Counted from the stretch's first letter, positions 10,778 through 22,019 are shown. The stretch: DNA of 64,000 nucleotides from Berberis thunbergii (GCA_003290165.1 QNQO01000220.1:779001-843000); one strand, 5' to 3'. Numbers and translations: made by a program. The notes: generated by a model not told the origin, from the sequence alone.

Positions 10778-11537
10778 TCACTGAAAAGTAAACCTTGTTG
10801 AGGGGCAGATCTCCACACTAACGGAATGTCGGGGGGATGTGTTTCCTCTGGCCATTGCCATTACGACTCGCTGGGCGGGAGAACTGATTGTTCTTGTATT
10901 GCTCAAAAATGGTGTCTCTTCCACCTTTTGGCCTTGCACTGGGTTAGACTGCTCTGCAAGATGTAGCTGAATCTGTGAGCACTCTATCTGTTTCAGTGCG
11001 GCATAGTAGCAGCCTCGTGCTGCAGGTTGGTCTCCACGTATTGTCCCTTCGGAGTGGTTAGCAGTATACTTAACACACTGATAGAGGGTGGAGACCACTA
11101 CTTCCATTTGGTGGTCACGATCTTCCCAGGATGAGGTTGTAGGATGATGGTGCGTCTACCACCATGAAATCCAGAAACAGGACCTTCTTCAGCAGTGGTT
11201 CTCCAACTACCGTGGCTAATCTTATCTTTTCGATGCAAAAACATTTCTCCCCGCTGAATCCGATTAGCGGGTGCTCTGATGGCACTAGGTTTTCCTCCTT
11301 GAGGTCCATGGTGCGGAAAGCATTGTAGAAAAGAACGTTGAGCAAGTTTCCTGTGTCAATGAGAGCTCTCTTCACTTCCCACTTTGTGATGGAAACGGAG
11401 ATGACCAAGGCGTTGTTGTGTGGCACTCGGACTCCATCAAAGTCCTTGTCCATGAAAGTCAAAGTGGGAATGATGTTCTGAATTTTTGAATAACAAATGC
11501 GTCTGTCTTCATCCGCAGGTAATGTCTGCATATCCAA
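10778..11537 (-). pseudogene. Retropepsin domain of gypsy element 1
   Basis: Aspartic protease that would cleave the Gag-Pol polyprotein. The catalytic triplet is intact in the motif ALIDTGNLLNVLFY, and the C-terminal signature DAPSSYNLILGR follows about 80 residues later, near 11120. The reading then shifts frame (11107-10778), where STLYQCVKYTANHSEGTIRGDQPAAR matches the equivalent STLHECLKYPINQAVGTLRGD of element 2. The frameshift makes this copy non-functional. It is followed by the tandem repeats instead of RT. Confidence 0.75.
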
Positions 11538-11599
11538 CAGAATTCACTTGCGGGACCTGTGCGATTGGTTTTCATTCGGTCTGACTCCATGAATGACAT

Positions 11600-12999
11600 A
11601 TATTATCCCAGAAGTCTCATTCTCTATCTCTTTGACTGACTCTCCCCCTGTCCTTGGTCTGTTCTGACTACTTCTCAGACTTCAGGAAGTCTTTCAATTT
11701 GCCCTTGCAGATCCAGTACATTGCTTCATACCTCAAACTTTTGCAATCGTTGATGTTGTGGCCGCCTTCCTTATGGTACACACAGTACTTGTCGTTGTCC
11801 CATTTGGCAGGGTCTTCGCGTGTTTTCGCGGGCCACTTCAATTCCTCCCAATTTTTCATAGAGTTTAGAACATTTCACAGGCTAGCATTTAGGGGTGTAA
11901 CGACTTTGGATCCAACGTTGTTGAATGATTTCTCTGACCTGGGACGATCAGGATTCAGTATGTTGTAAGTGTGATTCCTCTTGCTCTGCTCCTCATTCTC
12001 GTGTTTCTTTTCCTCCTTCTTGTCCCTAGAAGCTGAGGGTTTCATGTTGCCTTCGGTCTCCCTCTTGGCGGCCCTTGACTCCTACAGGGTGATGTGTCTC
12101 TGGATGCTCTTGAGGAGCTCTGCCATGTCTAGAGGGGGCTCCAAGGTAAGGTCCTCAAAGAGCTTTCCCTCTCTGAGGCCCGCAGTGAATGTCATCACAG
12201 TTGTATTGTCAACTTGTTGTTGAAGCATGTGACATACTCTCGGAGAGTCTCGTCGGACCTTTGCCTTAAAGATAGTATGTAGTGCAGGCCTTTTCTGAAA
12301 CGCTGGCTTTCGATGAATCGTGTCAAGAATTTCTTTGCTAATGTTTTGAAGGAGTCGATTTACTTTGGTGGAAGGCTGTGAAACCACGTCAAGGTAGGGC
12401 CTTTAAGACTGGTGGGAAAGGTTCTGCACGTGACGAATTCGGATCCTTCCTTGACCGTCATTACGTGCTGGTAATAGTGTAGATGATCGAAAGGATCAGT
12501 GGTCTCGTCATAAGAATCGAGCTTCGGAGGAGTGAACTTTTTCGAAAGTATTTCACTCGTGATCCAGTCCACAAAGGGTGGGATGGAGAGGCGATATAGT
12601 ACGTCCAGGTCGTGCGCTTATCTGCGGAGAGGGTTCTTGGGACCGAGCCTCTCTGTCCTGGAGGCGGGATCATCGTTAGCCGCGCAACCTCCCTTAGTCC
12701 AATGAGAACTAGCGGGGGCTTGACTTTCTTGCGCTTGCTTCCTATCATCCACGGGAGGTGGAGGTTTGTGTTGTTTCTAGTCTCTATTAGCAGTGGGTGG
12801 ATTCTGTCATGTGAGTGTCTCTACCGCCTTGATAACCTTTGTATTTGAGACGACGACACCTCGATTCTGGGGTCCGCCATTACTGATGTTGATGCAGGGG
12901 GTGGGTAGGTTGCCTATGCATGGCAGGAGCTAGTATAGAGACAGCCGGAGCATTGGACGTGTCCACTGGTTTGTTGTTGCGTGACTTGGTGGACATCAT
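11600..12999 (-). pseudogene. gag of gypsy element 1, frameshifted
   Basis: Capsid/nucleocapsid precursor. The likely start is the ATG ending at 12999, where MMSTKSRNN parallels MVTTWSCNN at 23823 of element 2; both starts lie about 55 nt downstream of the primer binding site. Recognisable pieces in order are KFTPPKLDSYDETTDPFDHL and LKGPTLTWFHSLPPK (12572-12360), FTAGLREGKLFEDLTLEPP with DMAELLKSIQRHI (12387-12082), and the C-terminal YCVYHKEGGHNINDCKSL with GKLKDFLK (11859-11668), which replaces a classical CCHC knuckle in this lineage. Several frameshifts and stops separate them. Confidence 0.8.
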
Positions 13000-13053
13000 C
13001 TCTCAGGGATTTGGTAGGAGACGAAGCTTAGTGTAAAGTTAAGAATTATGTCG

Positions 13054-13071
13054 TCCCCACGGACGGCGCCA
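13054..13071 (-). other. Primer binding site of gypsy element 1
   Basis: On the minus strand TGGCGCCGTCCGTGGGGA starts 3 nt after the 5' LTR. It is complementary to a tRNA 3' end of the ...GGCGCCA type (tRNA-Asp-like, with mismatches). Element 2 has the same site with one change in the core (23878-23895). Confidence 0.8.
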
Positions 13072-13074
13072 AAC

Positions 13075-13732
13075 TGATGCAGTCAATTTTTGCTCACTGC
13101 TTTGACCATGTTCCTACTGACCTTTATAAGTAACGCATGTGAGCCACAGACCACCGTGGGGTGGCTGATAACACCCCAATGCTAAAGTCAGACAAAGATC
13201 TGATGGTGTAATGATGTAACATGATTTTTGTAGTGTACCTTAACTTACCAACCTCATGTCTTATGGCTGATAACACCTCATCGTAGGCGTAGTTTAGGAA
13301 GAAGATCTCCGTGGAGATCCCTTTCTAATTAAGAGTCGTGCTGTTGGGGAGAAGTTTCCTATTACCTTTGCACTCCTAGATACTCGAGAGATAGTTTCCA
13401 ATCAATGAGCAATCCGTAGAAGGGAGTTTCCCTGTGTGAAAGATACTCTGGTGTTTGTTTCCTAGTTGAAAGCAGAGAGCAGCTATAGTTGCCCGTATGA
13501 AGCTAATCCTCGAGATACTTGCCTAAAAAGGGTTTATGGGTATTGATGATAGTTGTGAGACGTGTGGACCTAACATGCTGTGAGAAACTGAGTCCACTTG
13601 TCGGACAGGTGTTGAGCGGGTTTAGATCCCTTGGGCATGATCTGTGTTGTGCCGATGCTTGGGCCTGCAGTTCCTCGAGATCATCATAACACGTATTCGG
13701 ATAAGAAGTGTGACCATTTTTATGAATCGTCA
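13075..13732 (-). repeat. 5' LTR of gypsy element 1
   Basis: Begins TGATGCAG and ends GTCA where the other copies have CATCA. It is 658 bp, close to the 666-667 bp of element 2. The minus-strand TATA box seen in the other three LTRs is lost here, replaced near 13262 by a duplicated GGCTGATAACACC segment, so this LTR is probably promoter-dead. Confidence 0.8.
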
Positions 13733-14813
13733 CATACCAAACATCCATGACAAAATAAAAAACTGTGAACACTTACTGGGATTTGCTTAGTGTAAACCCT
13801 ACCAATTATGAAAAAACAAAACACTTCTAGAGGGCCAGACCCATGCCAGGCCAACCCAATACCATCCATCATCCTAAAGATGCTTACAAAATCTCTAAGA
13901 TGATGAATGGTATTGAACTGGCCTGGCACGGCTAGGTTGTGCGGCCTGGCTCTTTAGAAAAATTGGAAAAAAAAAAAACATGACCCATATTTTTGGCTTT
14001 GACACAAATACTACAAAAAGATGATTCAGTCAAAGGTGTTGGAACCAAAGACCAATTCTATAGATTGAACAACCACCACCAGACTTATATATTAGACCCT
14101 AGCAAACGTTGATCCGTCCTATCTTCAACATCTGTCTCCTTGTCTTAAGTGTAAGGTGTTCGACATATACGGTGCCTTGACTTGGTGATTTATAAGTTTT
14201 ACTCATTAATTTGTATTATTTATTTATTTTGTGGACTCAGTCGTTTTAAATTATCATCTACTCAAAGACTTAAACTTGTGAATAAAGTGATCACAGTCAA
14301 TGACCGCGAAAGCAATTTTTAGTCATCAGTTCTGTCCATAGTGTAAGTTGAAAGATTTTAAAAGAAACAGACATTTCAGCGGTTTTTGGGGAAGTGAAAT
14401 TACACTTTGGCATATTTGTCATATTTCAATTTTAGGCGACCATGCTTTATAGTTATTTTTTAGCTAAGTTTTAGGCTTTTTATATTTCTACTCGCTTTAT
14501 AGATAATATTTGTTGTTGTGTTTTAAAGAGAATGTGCAAAAATATAACAAAAAAAAATTCAAATCACAAAAAAAAATGACTCTAAAGTTTGACTGTCTAG
14601 ACAAACTTTTTGTCATATATCAAGTAATTAGAATAGATCGAATAGCAAGTCTGATTAGGTACGTACGGCCTATCACTCATATATATATACACACACACTT
14701 ATTTAATATGTAATTAAGCAACACTTAATTACCTCCTCTTCTCACTCCTTTACTTCATGATTAAATTTAAATCATATACGAAATAAAACCCAGCTAATCT
14801 CAATAGTCATGAG
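13733..14813. other. Intergenic DNA, nothing recognised
   Basis: AT-rich, with no coding signal on either strand; a short CACA microsatellite lies near 14690. Confidence 0.5.
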
Positions 14814-14985
14814 CAGTGGCAAAGTCACATACAAGACATGGGGCAGTTGCCCCTCCAAAACTTTTTGAAATTCAAATTTATTATAGTGAATTGTGGGTAA
14901 TTATGGTATATTTAACTAATTACCCTCTTAGAAATTTGTTATTTTTTTATTGCCCCCATTTGATAGCATCTTGGCTTCGCCACTG
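14814..14985. mobile_element. hAT-type MITE, 172 bp
   Basis: Terminal inverted repeats CAGTGGCAAAG... and ...CTTCGCCACTG, the tip sequence common in plant hAT MITEs. It is flanked by GTCATGAG (14806-14813) and GTCACCAG (14986-14993), an 8-bp target duplication with two mismatches, as hAT elements make. Internal GGGGCAGTTGCCCC near the left end and TTGCCCCC near the right are also symmetric. Confidence 0.85.
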
Positions 14986-15204
14986 GTCACCAGTACAATT
15001 ACTTAATATGTAATGACTTCAATCATATCTATACTACACAACCCAAATATCCAGCCGACTAATTACATATAGTATGCCTATCAAATTAAGAGAAACCTTA
15101 TATTGCTGGATATGGGTTTTTGAAGACACATAATTATAAATAAAGAAGTTTAAACCTATTTTCAACTATTAAATATATCGGTATTGGACATATGTTAGGT
15201 GTGA

Positions 15205-15777
15205 AACTAATCTTCAACAATGAACTGAACAATGTTTCCAGTAACTTAGAAACAATATTCAACCAAATTTAAGTAGGATGGAAATGATATATATGATGGC
15301 TGTTAAACTATACTATAATTGATTATCATCTATATCATAAGCTGAGCCATCAACGAAGAATATGTGAGAAGCAATATCAACAGAATATGCACCTACCCAT
15401 ATTAGATTAGAATAAATAACTCTTACTATATTATATATTGTGTTTCAGAAATTCTAAATGGCGAGGGAAGGGAGGTGGAGGGGGGACCGTTCACCCTTCT
15501 CGAGATGTGCGCACAAAAAATAATGGCATGCATCCCGAAGGAGTGAACAATCCCCCCTTCACCTCCCTCCCATCGATGTTTTCCTTGCCATGTAGACCTA
15601 ACTACCAGATGAAAGACAATTTTCAAGGTTGATAACAGATAGTCAATATGTTTGAAGTTGAAAATTGTAACAGAACTGTCTCTAAACTGTATGTAATTAA
15701 TAGTCCCCATTGCGATTGAATAATGAAAAATTGTGAACGAATCGGAGGGACAAGAGGAAGTGTAGAGCACTGAAAAT
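15205..15777. repeat. Duplicated host segment, copy A, left part
   Basis: Collinear with 38760-39185: shared landmarks include GATATATATGATGGCTGTTAA, CATCAACGAAGAAT.TGTGAG, CAACCCATATTAG and GGAGGGACAAGAGGAAG (short forms). Copy A breaks off at 15777, where Tat element 2 starts, and resumes at 30732. No ORF worth calling. Confidence 0.85.
15458..15591. mobile_element. Foldback MITE in duplicated segment, 134 bp
   Basis: ATGGCGAGGGAAGGGAGGTGG at the left matches, inverted, the CCTCCCTCCC...CCTTGCCAT at the right, so the whole insert can fold into one hairpin. The homologous locus near 38995 lacks it, showing it is an insertion specific to copy A. A CTCGAGATG motif in the stem also occurs in the foldback at 60429-60601. 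Confidence 0.75.
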
Positions 15778-16444
15778 TGATGCAGTCTTTTTTCACTCGT
15801 TTTTACCTACTCTTGCTGACGTGTTGACATGCATAAGTAACACATGTGAGCAACAGACCACCATGGAATGGCCGATGACACTACGATGCTAAAGTCAGAT
15901 AGGGTTCTGAGGAAGGTGTAATGCGATAACATGGAATTTGTAGCGTACCTTAGCATACCGACATCATGTCTTATTTATAGTGCAAAAAGTCTGATTCTAC
16001 CAAGCCATCGTAGGCGTAGTTTAGGAAGAAGATATTCGTGGAGATCCTTCCCTAATTAGGAGTCGTGCTAGAAGTTCCATGTTAGCTCTGTGCTTCTAGA
16101 TACGCGGGAGATAGTTTTTTATCCAAGAGCAGTTCGTAGAAGAGAGTTTTCTTGTTTGGAAGATACTCTGGTGTTTGTTTCTTAGTTGGAAGCAGAGAAC
16201 AGTCGTAGTTGCCCGTCTGAAGCTGGTCCTCGAGATACTTGCCTGAAAAGGGCTTAGGGTATTGACTGAGACGTGTGGGCCTAGCATGCTATGAGAGTTC
16301 GAGTCCACTTGGCAGACTGCAGTTGGGCAGGCTTAGAACAACTTGGGTCAGATCAGTGTTGGGCTGACGCTTGAGGCCGTAATTCTTCAAGATCATCATG
16401 ACATATGTACGGCTACAGGGTGTGACCGTTTTTATATACCATCA
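15778..16444 (-). repeat. 3' LTR of gypsy element 2
   Basis: 667 bp, TGATGCAG...CCATCA. Minus-strand TATA box CTATAAATAAG at 15971-15980. Confidence 0.9.
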
Positions 16445-16456
16445 GCTACTCCCCCG
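16445..16456 (-). other. Polypurine tract of gypsy element 2
   Basis: Minus strand CGGGGGAGTAGC immediately before the LTR start TGATGG. Confidence 0.8.
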
Positions 16457-16605
16457 GGTCAGTGGGGTGTTAACTCGGTCCACTGACTCTTTGAAAAGAC
16501 AATTGTACCGTCATGATGATTGGACTCGAAGCGTTGGTTTCAAGCGGCGCATGACATTTAATGGGTACATGACTGCTCAAGGAGGGAAAGTTTGGTTTGC
16601 CTCCC

Positions 16606-16615
16606 TTATAAATAT
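16606..16615 (+). promoter_or_regulatory. Candidate TATA box of the antisense ORF, element 2
   Basis: CTTATAAATATG on the plus strand, about 160 bp from the LTR and 80 bp upstream of the ATG at 16691. It corresponds in position to the TATATAG of element 1 (4596). Confidence 0.5.
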
Positions 16616-16690
16616 GTACTGCTCTGAGTAAGATTTTCCCATTGTTATTTGCGCTATCTTTTAGAACCAAAGTACTTGCTTTCCTTTCCA

Positions 16691-18276
16691 ATGGTTGACT
16701 ATGTTAAGCTTTCTTCCAAGGATCCGTTATTCCTTGCCTGCATGAATTTATTTGATGGTAGTTTAGTTGGCGAAACTGAGTTGATCTGGCTCCGTAGTCT
16801 ATACCGTATCCCTGGAGATTTGCAAATTGTTCCTGCGTTTGGAGTTTTAGGTCCGATTGTGCCTCCTCATGGGTTTATAGGCTTGCACTGACGTATGTTT
16901 GAGTTTGGGCTCCGATTTTTTGTGTCGAATGACGTTTGGCACTTCTTAACCAATTTTCGCATGACACCCACTCAAATGGCGCCAAGCGGGTTCAAGATAC
17001 TGCTTGCATTTCTCCTGAGTGCTCATGATACTGGACTTCACCAGTGATTCATAACTTGACCGATTCTCGGCTAGATTTCAAAGGTATTTGTATGCTAACT
17101 TGTCCTTCTTGTCTGCGACTGACGGCGAACAACGCCAAATCTTGGGGGAAGCAATGGTTATTGGCTTTGGCGAATTTTGGTTACTTCAAGCTCGAGAGTC
17201 GCAGAGTGTCTCGGTACTTTCAGTTTGACCTTGGTGAGTCCCTTGGTCATTGGTGCATGCATATCTTCATGTGTTTCTTTGTTTCAGGGAAGTTTGTTAT
17301 TTCGTCTCTTAGCGATGAGGAGATGTAGATAGAAAAGGACTTTCTCGAGCTTCCTTTGATTTCTGTTGAGGAGGTTGTAATGCTAGGCAATGTCGTGCGC
17401 CGCGGGTTGCTGCGGTGCTCTTATGGTGTTCACCTCGTGTCAGGTTCACCGACTGATGGGGTCGTTGCTCATCGTATGAGGAAGAGAAGCCTAGCCCCGC
17501 TCAGCCCTTCTAGGCTTGCTGAATTGGAGGCGAATGTACCTTCGATTGTAGTCCCGAGGAAAAGGCAAACTTCTGTTAGGGATGCTTCTCCCCTTAGTAC
17601 TCGTGCCCCAGAGCCGTATGGTCCTATCTTACTGCACCCTGAAGCCCATGGGAGGGTCATTGCTTTGGAAAAGGTCTTCGCTAATCTGCAGATGTCGTAT
17701 TCGAACGACCTCTATTAGGCGGAAGGTTCTGGCACTGTCGTGAACCGCGAGGAAGAGGAGGCCACGACCCTCATTACCAATGCAGCAGTTGCTGATGTGA
17801 GAGCTCGATTGAGGCTACCGAGTCCGATTTGAAGTCAACTCGTGCTGAACTGAGGAGGACCAGGGCTGAACTAGAGCGCCTGGATGCGGCTATGGATAGG
17901 TGGTCTTCGGACCGAAAGGCTCAGGAAGCCGAGAGGAAGAAGATGGAGGCAGAATGGGTCGTTGAAAGGCAGCAACTGGAGGTCGAGGTTGACAAGGGGC
18001 TTCGCCATGCTCTGGAAGCGGAGTGATTCCTCGCGGAGGAGCGCTCACACTATGAAGCCTTGTTGGGCGCAGTGGAATTTGACGTGTCCGGCAAGAGGTC
18101 GTTGATCTCGTTTGAGGTCATTCGAGGCAGACGGAGCTCCTGGAACTGATTAGAGGAGAGCACCTCGATATCGATCTTGACTTTGCCCGCTATAGAAGGG
18201 TTGTTTTTTGGCCGATCAATCGAGGGGAGGGCTCTAGTATTGCGAGGCTAATAAATGAGGAGGATGATTCTCCTTA
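16691..18276 (+). pseudogene. Antisense ORF (aORF) of gypsy element 2
   Basis: Homologue of the antisense gene of element 1. It starts MVDYVKLSSKDPLFLAC at 16691; IVPPHGFIGLH is followed by TGA (16889) where element 1 has CGA (Arg), then VWHFLTNFRMTPTQMAPSG continues the domain. A frameshift occurs near 17045. WGKQWLLALANFGYFKLES and FQFDLG lead to an intron at 17234-17287 (TTG|GTGAGT ... TTTCAG|GGAAG) at the same place as in element 1; the next exon reads KFVISSLSDEEM then a stop. The C-terminal part (17829-18026) has long heptad-like charged stretches (LRRTRAELERLDAAMDRW) and the frame ends INEEDDSP-stop at 18276. It is non-functional now but retains a complete gene plan. Confidence 0.75.
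17234..17287 (+). other. Intron of the antisense ORF, element 2
   Basis: Consensus donor G|GTGAGT and pyrimidine-rich acceptor TTCTTTGTTTCAG; 54 bp, phase 1. Removing it joins FQFDLG to KFVISS, matching the join in element 1 (about 7198-7254). Confidence 0.7.
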
Positions 18277-18469
18277 GATTGATTGTAATGTCATTTCCTG
18301 GATGGATAATATATAGACATGGTTTTTGAATGAAAGTGTTATTTTTTTGCCCTGTATTGTTGTATTTTCTTTAGTTGCTTTGTAGACCGTAGAGTTTGTA
18401 TTGCTAGGTGGAATGCCTATCTTGTTCAATCAAACTATATTGTTATTGTGACATATTAGGGGTTAACCA

Positions 18470-19660
18470 GCTGAAGCCGTTGTTGGCCAGGGGTTGACCA
18501 AATTCCCTCAGTCATTGTCTGTAATGACTCTTCAGTGTTGGCAGACTAGCGTTGACTTCTGGTTCCATTTGTTCTACCTTCATGACCCACGCGGAGCGGA
18601 TTAGGCTTGGTGTACCAGAAGTTGTTGTCATCAGTCACAAACTGACACAGCTTACCTGAGAAGTTGTTGGTGAGTCGTCGTCATCAGTGGACAAGCGCTG
18701 ACTAGACTCTGACTTCCTCAACCGTGGTGAGCCGCGCGGAGCAGATTGAGCTTTGGGCACCAGAAGTCGTCGTCATTAGTCATGAACCGACTAAACTTAC
18801 TTGGTAAGTTTGGCGATCATTGTCTGTATTAATAGCAATGATCCCTTGGCAAGAAATCGTCATCAACGAACAAGCACTTACTAGAATCCTACTTCTTTAG
18901 CCGTTGTGATCCGCACGGAGTGGATTAGGCTTTGGACACCAGAAGTCGTCATCATCAGTCGCAAACTGACTAAGCTTAATTGGTAAGTTCAACAATCATT
19001 GTCTGTATTGATAGCAATGATCCCTTGGCGATTCATCATCATTAGTGGACAAACGTTGACTAGACTCCCACTTCCTCAGCCGTTGTGACCCGCGCGGAGC
19101 AGATTAACCTTTAGGCATCAGAAGTCATCATCATCAGTCGCGAACTGACTAAACTTACCTGGTAAGTTCGGCGATCATTGTCTATATTGATAGCAATGAT
19201 ACCTTGGCGAGTCGTCGTCATCAGCGGACAAGCGCTGACTAGGCTCTCACTTTCTCAGCCATTGTGATCCGCGCGGAACGGATTAGGCTTTGGACACCAG
19301 AACCTGTCGTCATCAGTCGCGAATTGACTAAGTTTACCTGGTAAGTTTGACGATCATTGTCTGTATCGAGAGCAATGATCCCTTGGCGAGTCGTCGTCAT
19401 CAGCAGACAAGCGCTGCTAACTAGACTCCCACTTCCTCAGCCGTCGTGACGCATGTGGAGCATATTAGGCTTTGGGCACCATAAGCCGTTGTCATCAGTC
19501 GTGAACTGACTAAGTTTATCCTGTAAGTTAGACGATCATTGTCTGTATCGAGAGCAATGATCCCTTGGCGAGTCATCGTCATCAGCGAACAAGCGTTGAC
19601 TAGACTCCCACTTCTTTAGCCGTCGCGACCCGCACGGAGCGGATTAGGCTATGGGGAGAT
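18470..19660 (-). repeat. Tandem repeats of element 2, unit about 179 bp
   Basis: The anchor GATCATTGTCTGTAT recurs at about 18815, 18994, 19173, 19352 and 19534 (spacing 179-182). Each unit contains GTCGTCATCAG, CGCTGACTAG, CGCGGAGCGGATTAGGCTTT-type text and AGCAATGATCCCTTGGCGAG. About five and a half clear units, with a more degenerate lead-in from 18470. It lies between integrase and the antisense ORF. Confidence 0.92.
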
Positions 19661-19899
19661 ATTCAAGTTTGATGATAGTCAGGATGGTCGAGAGTTGTAA
19701 CAAACGGCAGTGGACGTTTCAGTAAAAGCAAAATATTTTATTGATAATATTTTTTAGGTGTTCTACATTCCATGGTCATTTAAGCTCGACGCCATCTGCG
19801 TTTTCCAGCCAGCCTGTTCCTAGCCTATTGATCTTGGCAACCCTGTAAAGTCCTTTTCAATTCAGATTTAGCTTTCCCACTCCAGCTTCTTTGGTGTTC

Positions 19900-20800
19900 T
19901 GCGGGGTCTTTCTGAGTACCCAATTTCCTACCTTGAATTCGCATGGCTTGACATCTAGTTATAGTATTGTGCCATCCGCTGTTGGTAGGCGGCTATCTTG
20001 GTGGAAACCAGATTCCATTTTTTGTCGATAAGGTCTAGTCCCACGCGTAAGGCTTCATCGTTACCTTCTGTTCTAAACTCTTCTGTCCGAAAAGTTGGCA
20101 CATCTAGTTCTACCTGAACCATAGCTTCCAACCCGAATGCTAGGGTGAAAGGTGTCTCTTCAGTAGAAATTCTTTTAGTCATTTGATAAGCCCAGAGTAT
20201 TACCAATAGCTTGAAACCCATTTTCCTTTGGTTGCATCGAGTTTTCTCTTGATGGCCTCTAGGATCGTCCGGTTGGTAACTTTCGTTTGGTCATTGGCCT
20301 GGGGGTGTCCTAGCGAGGAAAAGTGGTGCTTGACTAGCAGACTTTTGCACAGTTTTTTTACCTTGCTACCTTCGAACTGAGTTCCGTTGTTATTGGCCAA
20401 TACTCCGGGGATGCCAAATCTACAGACAATGGTGGCCCATATGAATTTTTCATCTGGACCTGCCCTATTTTGGACAGGGGCTCTGCCTCGACCCACTTGG
20501 TAAAGTAGTCGACGGTAACAAGAAGAAAGTTTTTACCAACCGATGTAGGGAGTGGCCCAACGATGTTTATTCCCCATTGTTCGAACGACCATGGACTAGT
20601 CATTGGAGTCGGTGGCTGGGCCGACAAACAGGTATATTGTGCGAACCTCTAACATTTGTAGCACTTGTGAACGATATCTTTGGCATCTCGCTGCATGGTT
20701 GGCCAATAATACCCTAGAGTCAGGGCCTTATGAGCGAGGGTTCTCCCGCCTGGGTGATTCCCGCAAATGTCGTTGTGGATAGTTCTCAAGACTTGGCTTG
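19900..20800 (-). pseudogene. Integrase of gypsy element 2, catalytic residues lost
   Basis: DDE integrase that would insert the cDNA. The zinc-binding N-terminus is visible around 20760-20640 (HPGGRTLAHKALTLGYYWP, then KDIVHKCYKC before a stop). The core reads WGINIVGPLP, DYFTKWVEAEPL, LANNNGTQF and HPQANDQTKVTNRTIL; comparison with the family (GxDIVGP, TDNG, QVEVTNR) shows that the first Asp, second Asp and the Glu have become Asn, Asn and Lys. The C-terminal part TPFTLAFGLEAMVQVELDVP with AQYYN is at 20221-19955. Frameshifts occur between these pieces. Confidence 0.85.
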
Positions 20801-21059
20801 CCTCAGAAGGCGATAGGCATCAGAGCAAGGGCTTTATCACTGATCTCCTGTATAACTTGTCATTAAGGAGTGTACCTTGCTGCTCTACTTTTAAGTCTTC
20901 GTGCTTCGACCTTCTCGGTCGGTAGGGCTTCCGACGCTATATATTCTAGTATCGGAGTCATCCAATTCGGTTGTGTTTCCGCGGCGCAGATATCTCTGTG
21001 TTTATCCTCGTCAAGGCTTAACTTCTCTTGATACTTGATGAGGCCATTAGAGACTTTGT

Positions 21060-21450
21060 TGGAGGTTGAGTCTTATTTTACTAGCTCGTCAGCTCTTTGG
21101 TTATCGTCTTGGGGTACTGTGTGAGCTGGCAACTCTTGAATTTGCCCATTACGCCAAGTACCTTGTTGCGATAGGCTATCATGTGTGGATCTTTGCTATT
21201 GAAATCTCATTTGACCTGGTTGACCACTAGTCTTTAGTCATTGTATGTTGTTAAGTGATATATGCCGATCCCGAAAGCTGGCTTCAAGCCGGACAGGAGT
21301 GTTTCGTATTCGACCTCATTATTTGAAGTGGAAAAGCCGAATCTGATAACCTTTTTGAGGGTGTAGCCGCTAGGGGAGCGGAGTGTGATCCCTGCTCTGC
21401 TCGCCCTATCTGTTGAAGATTCGTCGCAGCACAGGGTCCATGCTTGGACA
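21060..21450 (-). pseudogene. Archaeal-type RNase H (aRH) of gypsy element 2
   Basis: Second RNase H domain between RNase H and integrase, a hallmark of Tat elements. Minus-strand translation gives WTLCCDESSTDRASRAGITL, TSNNEVEYETLLSGLKPAFG, then a stop, and LVVNQVK. In the family the first acidic residue is in DGS; here DESS is changed, while the NNE.EYE motif is kept. Confidence 0.75.
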
Positions 21451-21913
21451 TCTGATTTCGAGGTTGAAAGTCTACCCTTGGCTCGTCTCCACCGGTAAAT
21501 TCAGCGATGAAATCTACAAGCGCATGGGCTTTGATGGTGGTTCTTGGAGCGTAGCTTATGTCGAACTGCCCGATCTCTACCGTCCATTTTACCATCCTGC
21601 CAAACAGCTCGAGTTTATGCAATACCAAGCTGAGTGGATGTTTGGTCAGGACCGTTTTGGATTGGGCTTGAAAATAGGACCTCAATTTTCTAAAGGATGC
21701 AACCAGTGCCAGAGCCAACTTTTTCAGGTCTAAATAGTGTGTTTCTGCTTTTACGAAGGTTTTGCTGATGTAGTATACTGGCCTTTGGATTCCTTGGTCA
21801 TCTCGTACGAGGGCTGAAATGACAACGTGTTTGGAAACAGAAAAGTACAGGTATAGTGTTTCACCAATCGCGGGCTTCGAGAGTAGCTCCAGACTCCCCA
21901 TGTATGTTTTCAA
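21450..21913 (-). pseudogene. RNase H of gypsy element 2
   Basis: Follows RT. Contains LYLYFSVSKHVVISALVRDD, QRPVYYISKTFVKAETHYL, VLTKHPLSLVLHKLELFGR and the end signature IKAHALVDFIAEF, the usual order of the Ty3/gypsy RNase H linker and domain. The reading is open for about 150 residues. Confidence 0.8.
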
Positions 21914-22019
21914 GTTCAGAAAGGCTTGTTCACATTCCTCGTTCCACGAGAATCCTTTGATCCGTCTTAGTATCTTGAAGAATGGGAGTCATTTGTCGGA
22001 CGACATTGATATAAATTTG

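Larger units (their letters stand above)
3759..13732 (-). mobile_element. Ty3/gypsy element 1, Tat lineage, pol-less derivative
   Basis: Read on the minus strand: 5' LTR (13732-13075), primer binding site, gag, retropepsin, tandem repeats, an antisense ORF, polypurine tract and 3' LTR (4434 to about 3759). RT, RNase H and integrase, present in the related element at 15778-24564, are absent; the protease end (about 10780) is followed within about 220 bp by the tandem repeats. It is therefore a non-autonomous derivative that would need enzymes in trans. A 1.86-kb solo LTR is nested in it at 4761-6622. The LTRs are visibly diverged and I found no clear 5-bp target duplication, so the copy is old. 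Confidence 0.85.

Noticed and set aside
18470..19660. CRISPR-like array
   Set aside because: The unit is about 179 bp and repeated as a whole, with no short repeat plus unique spacer, and the context is a plant retrotransposon.
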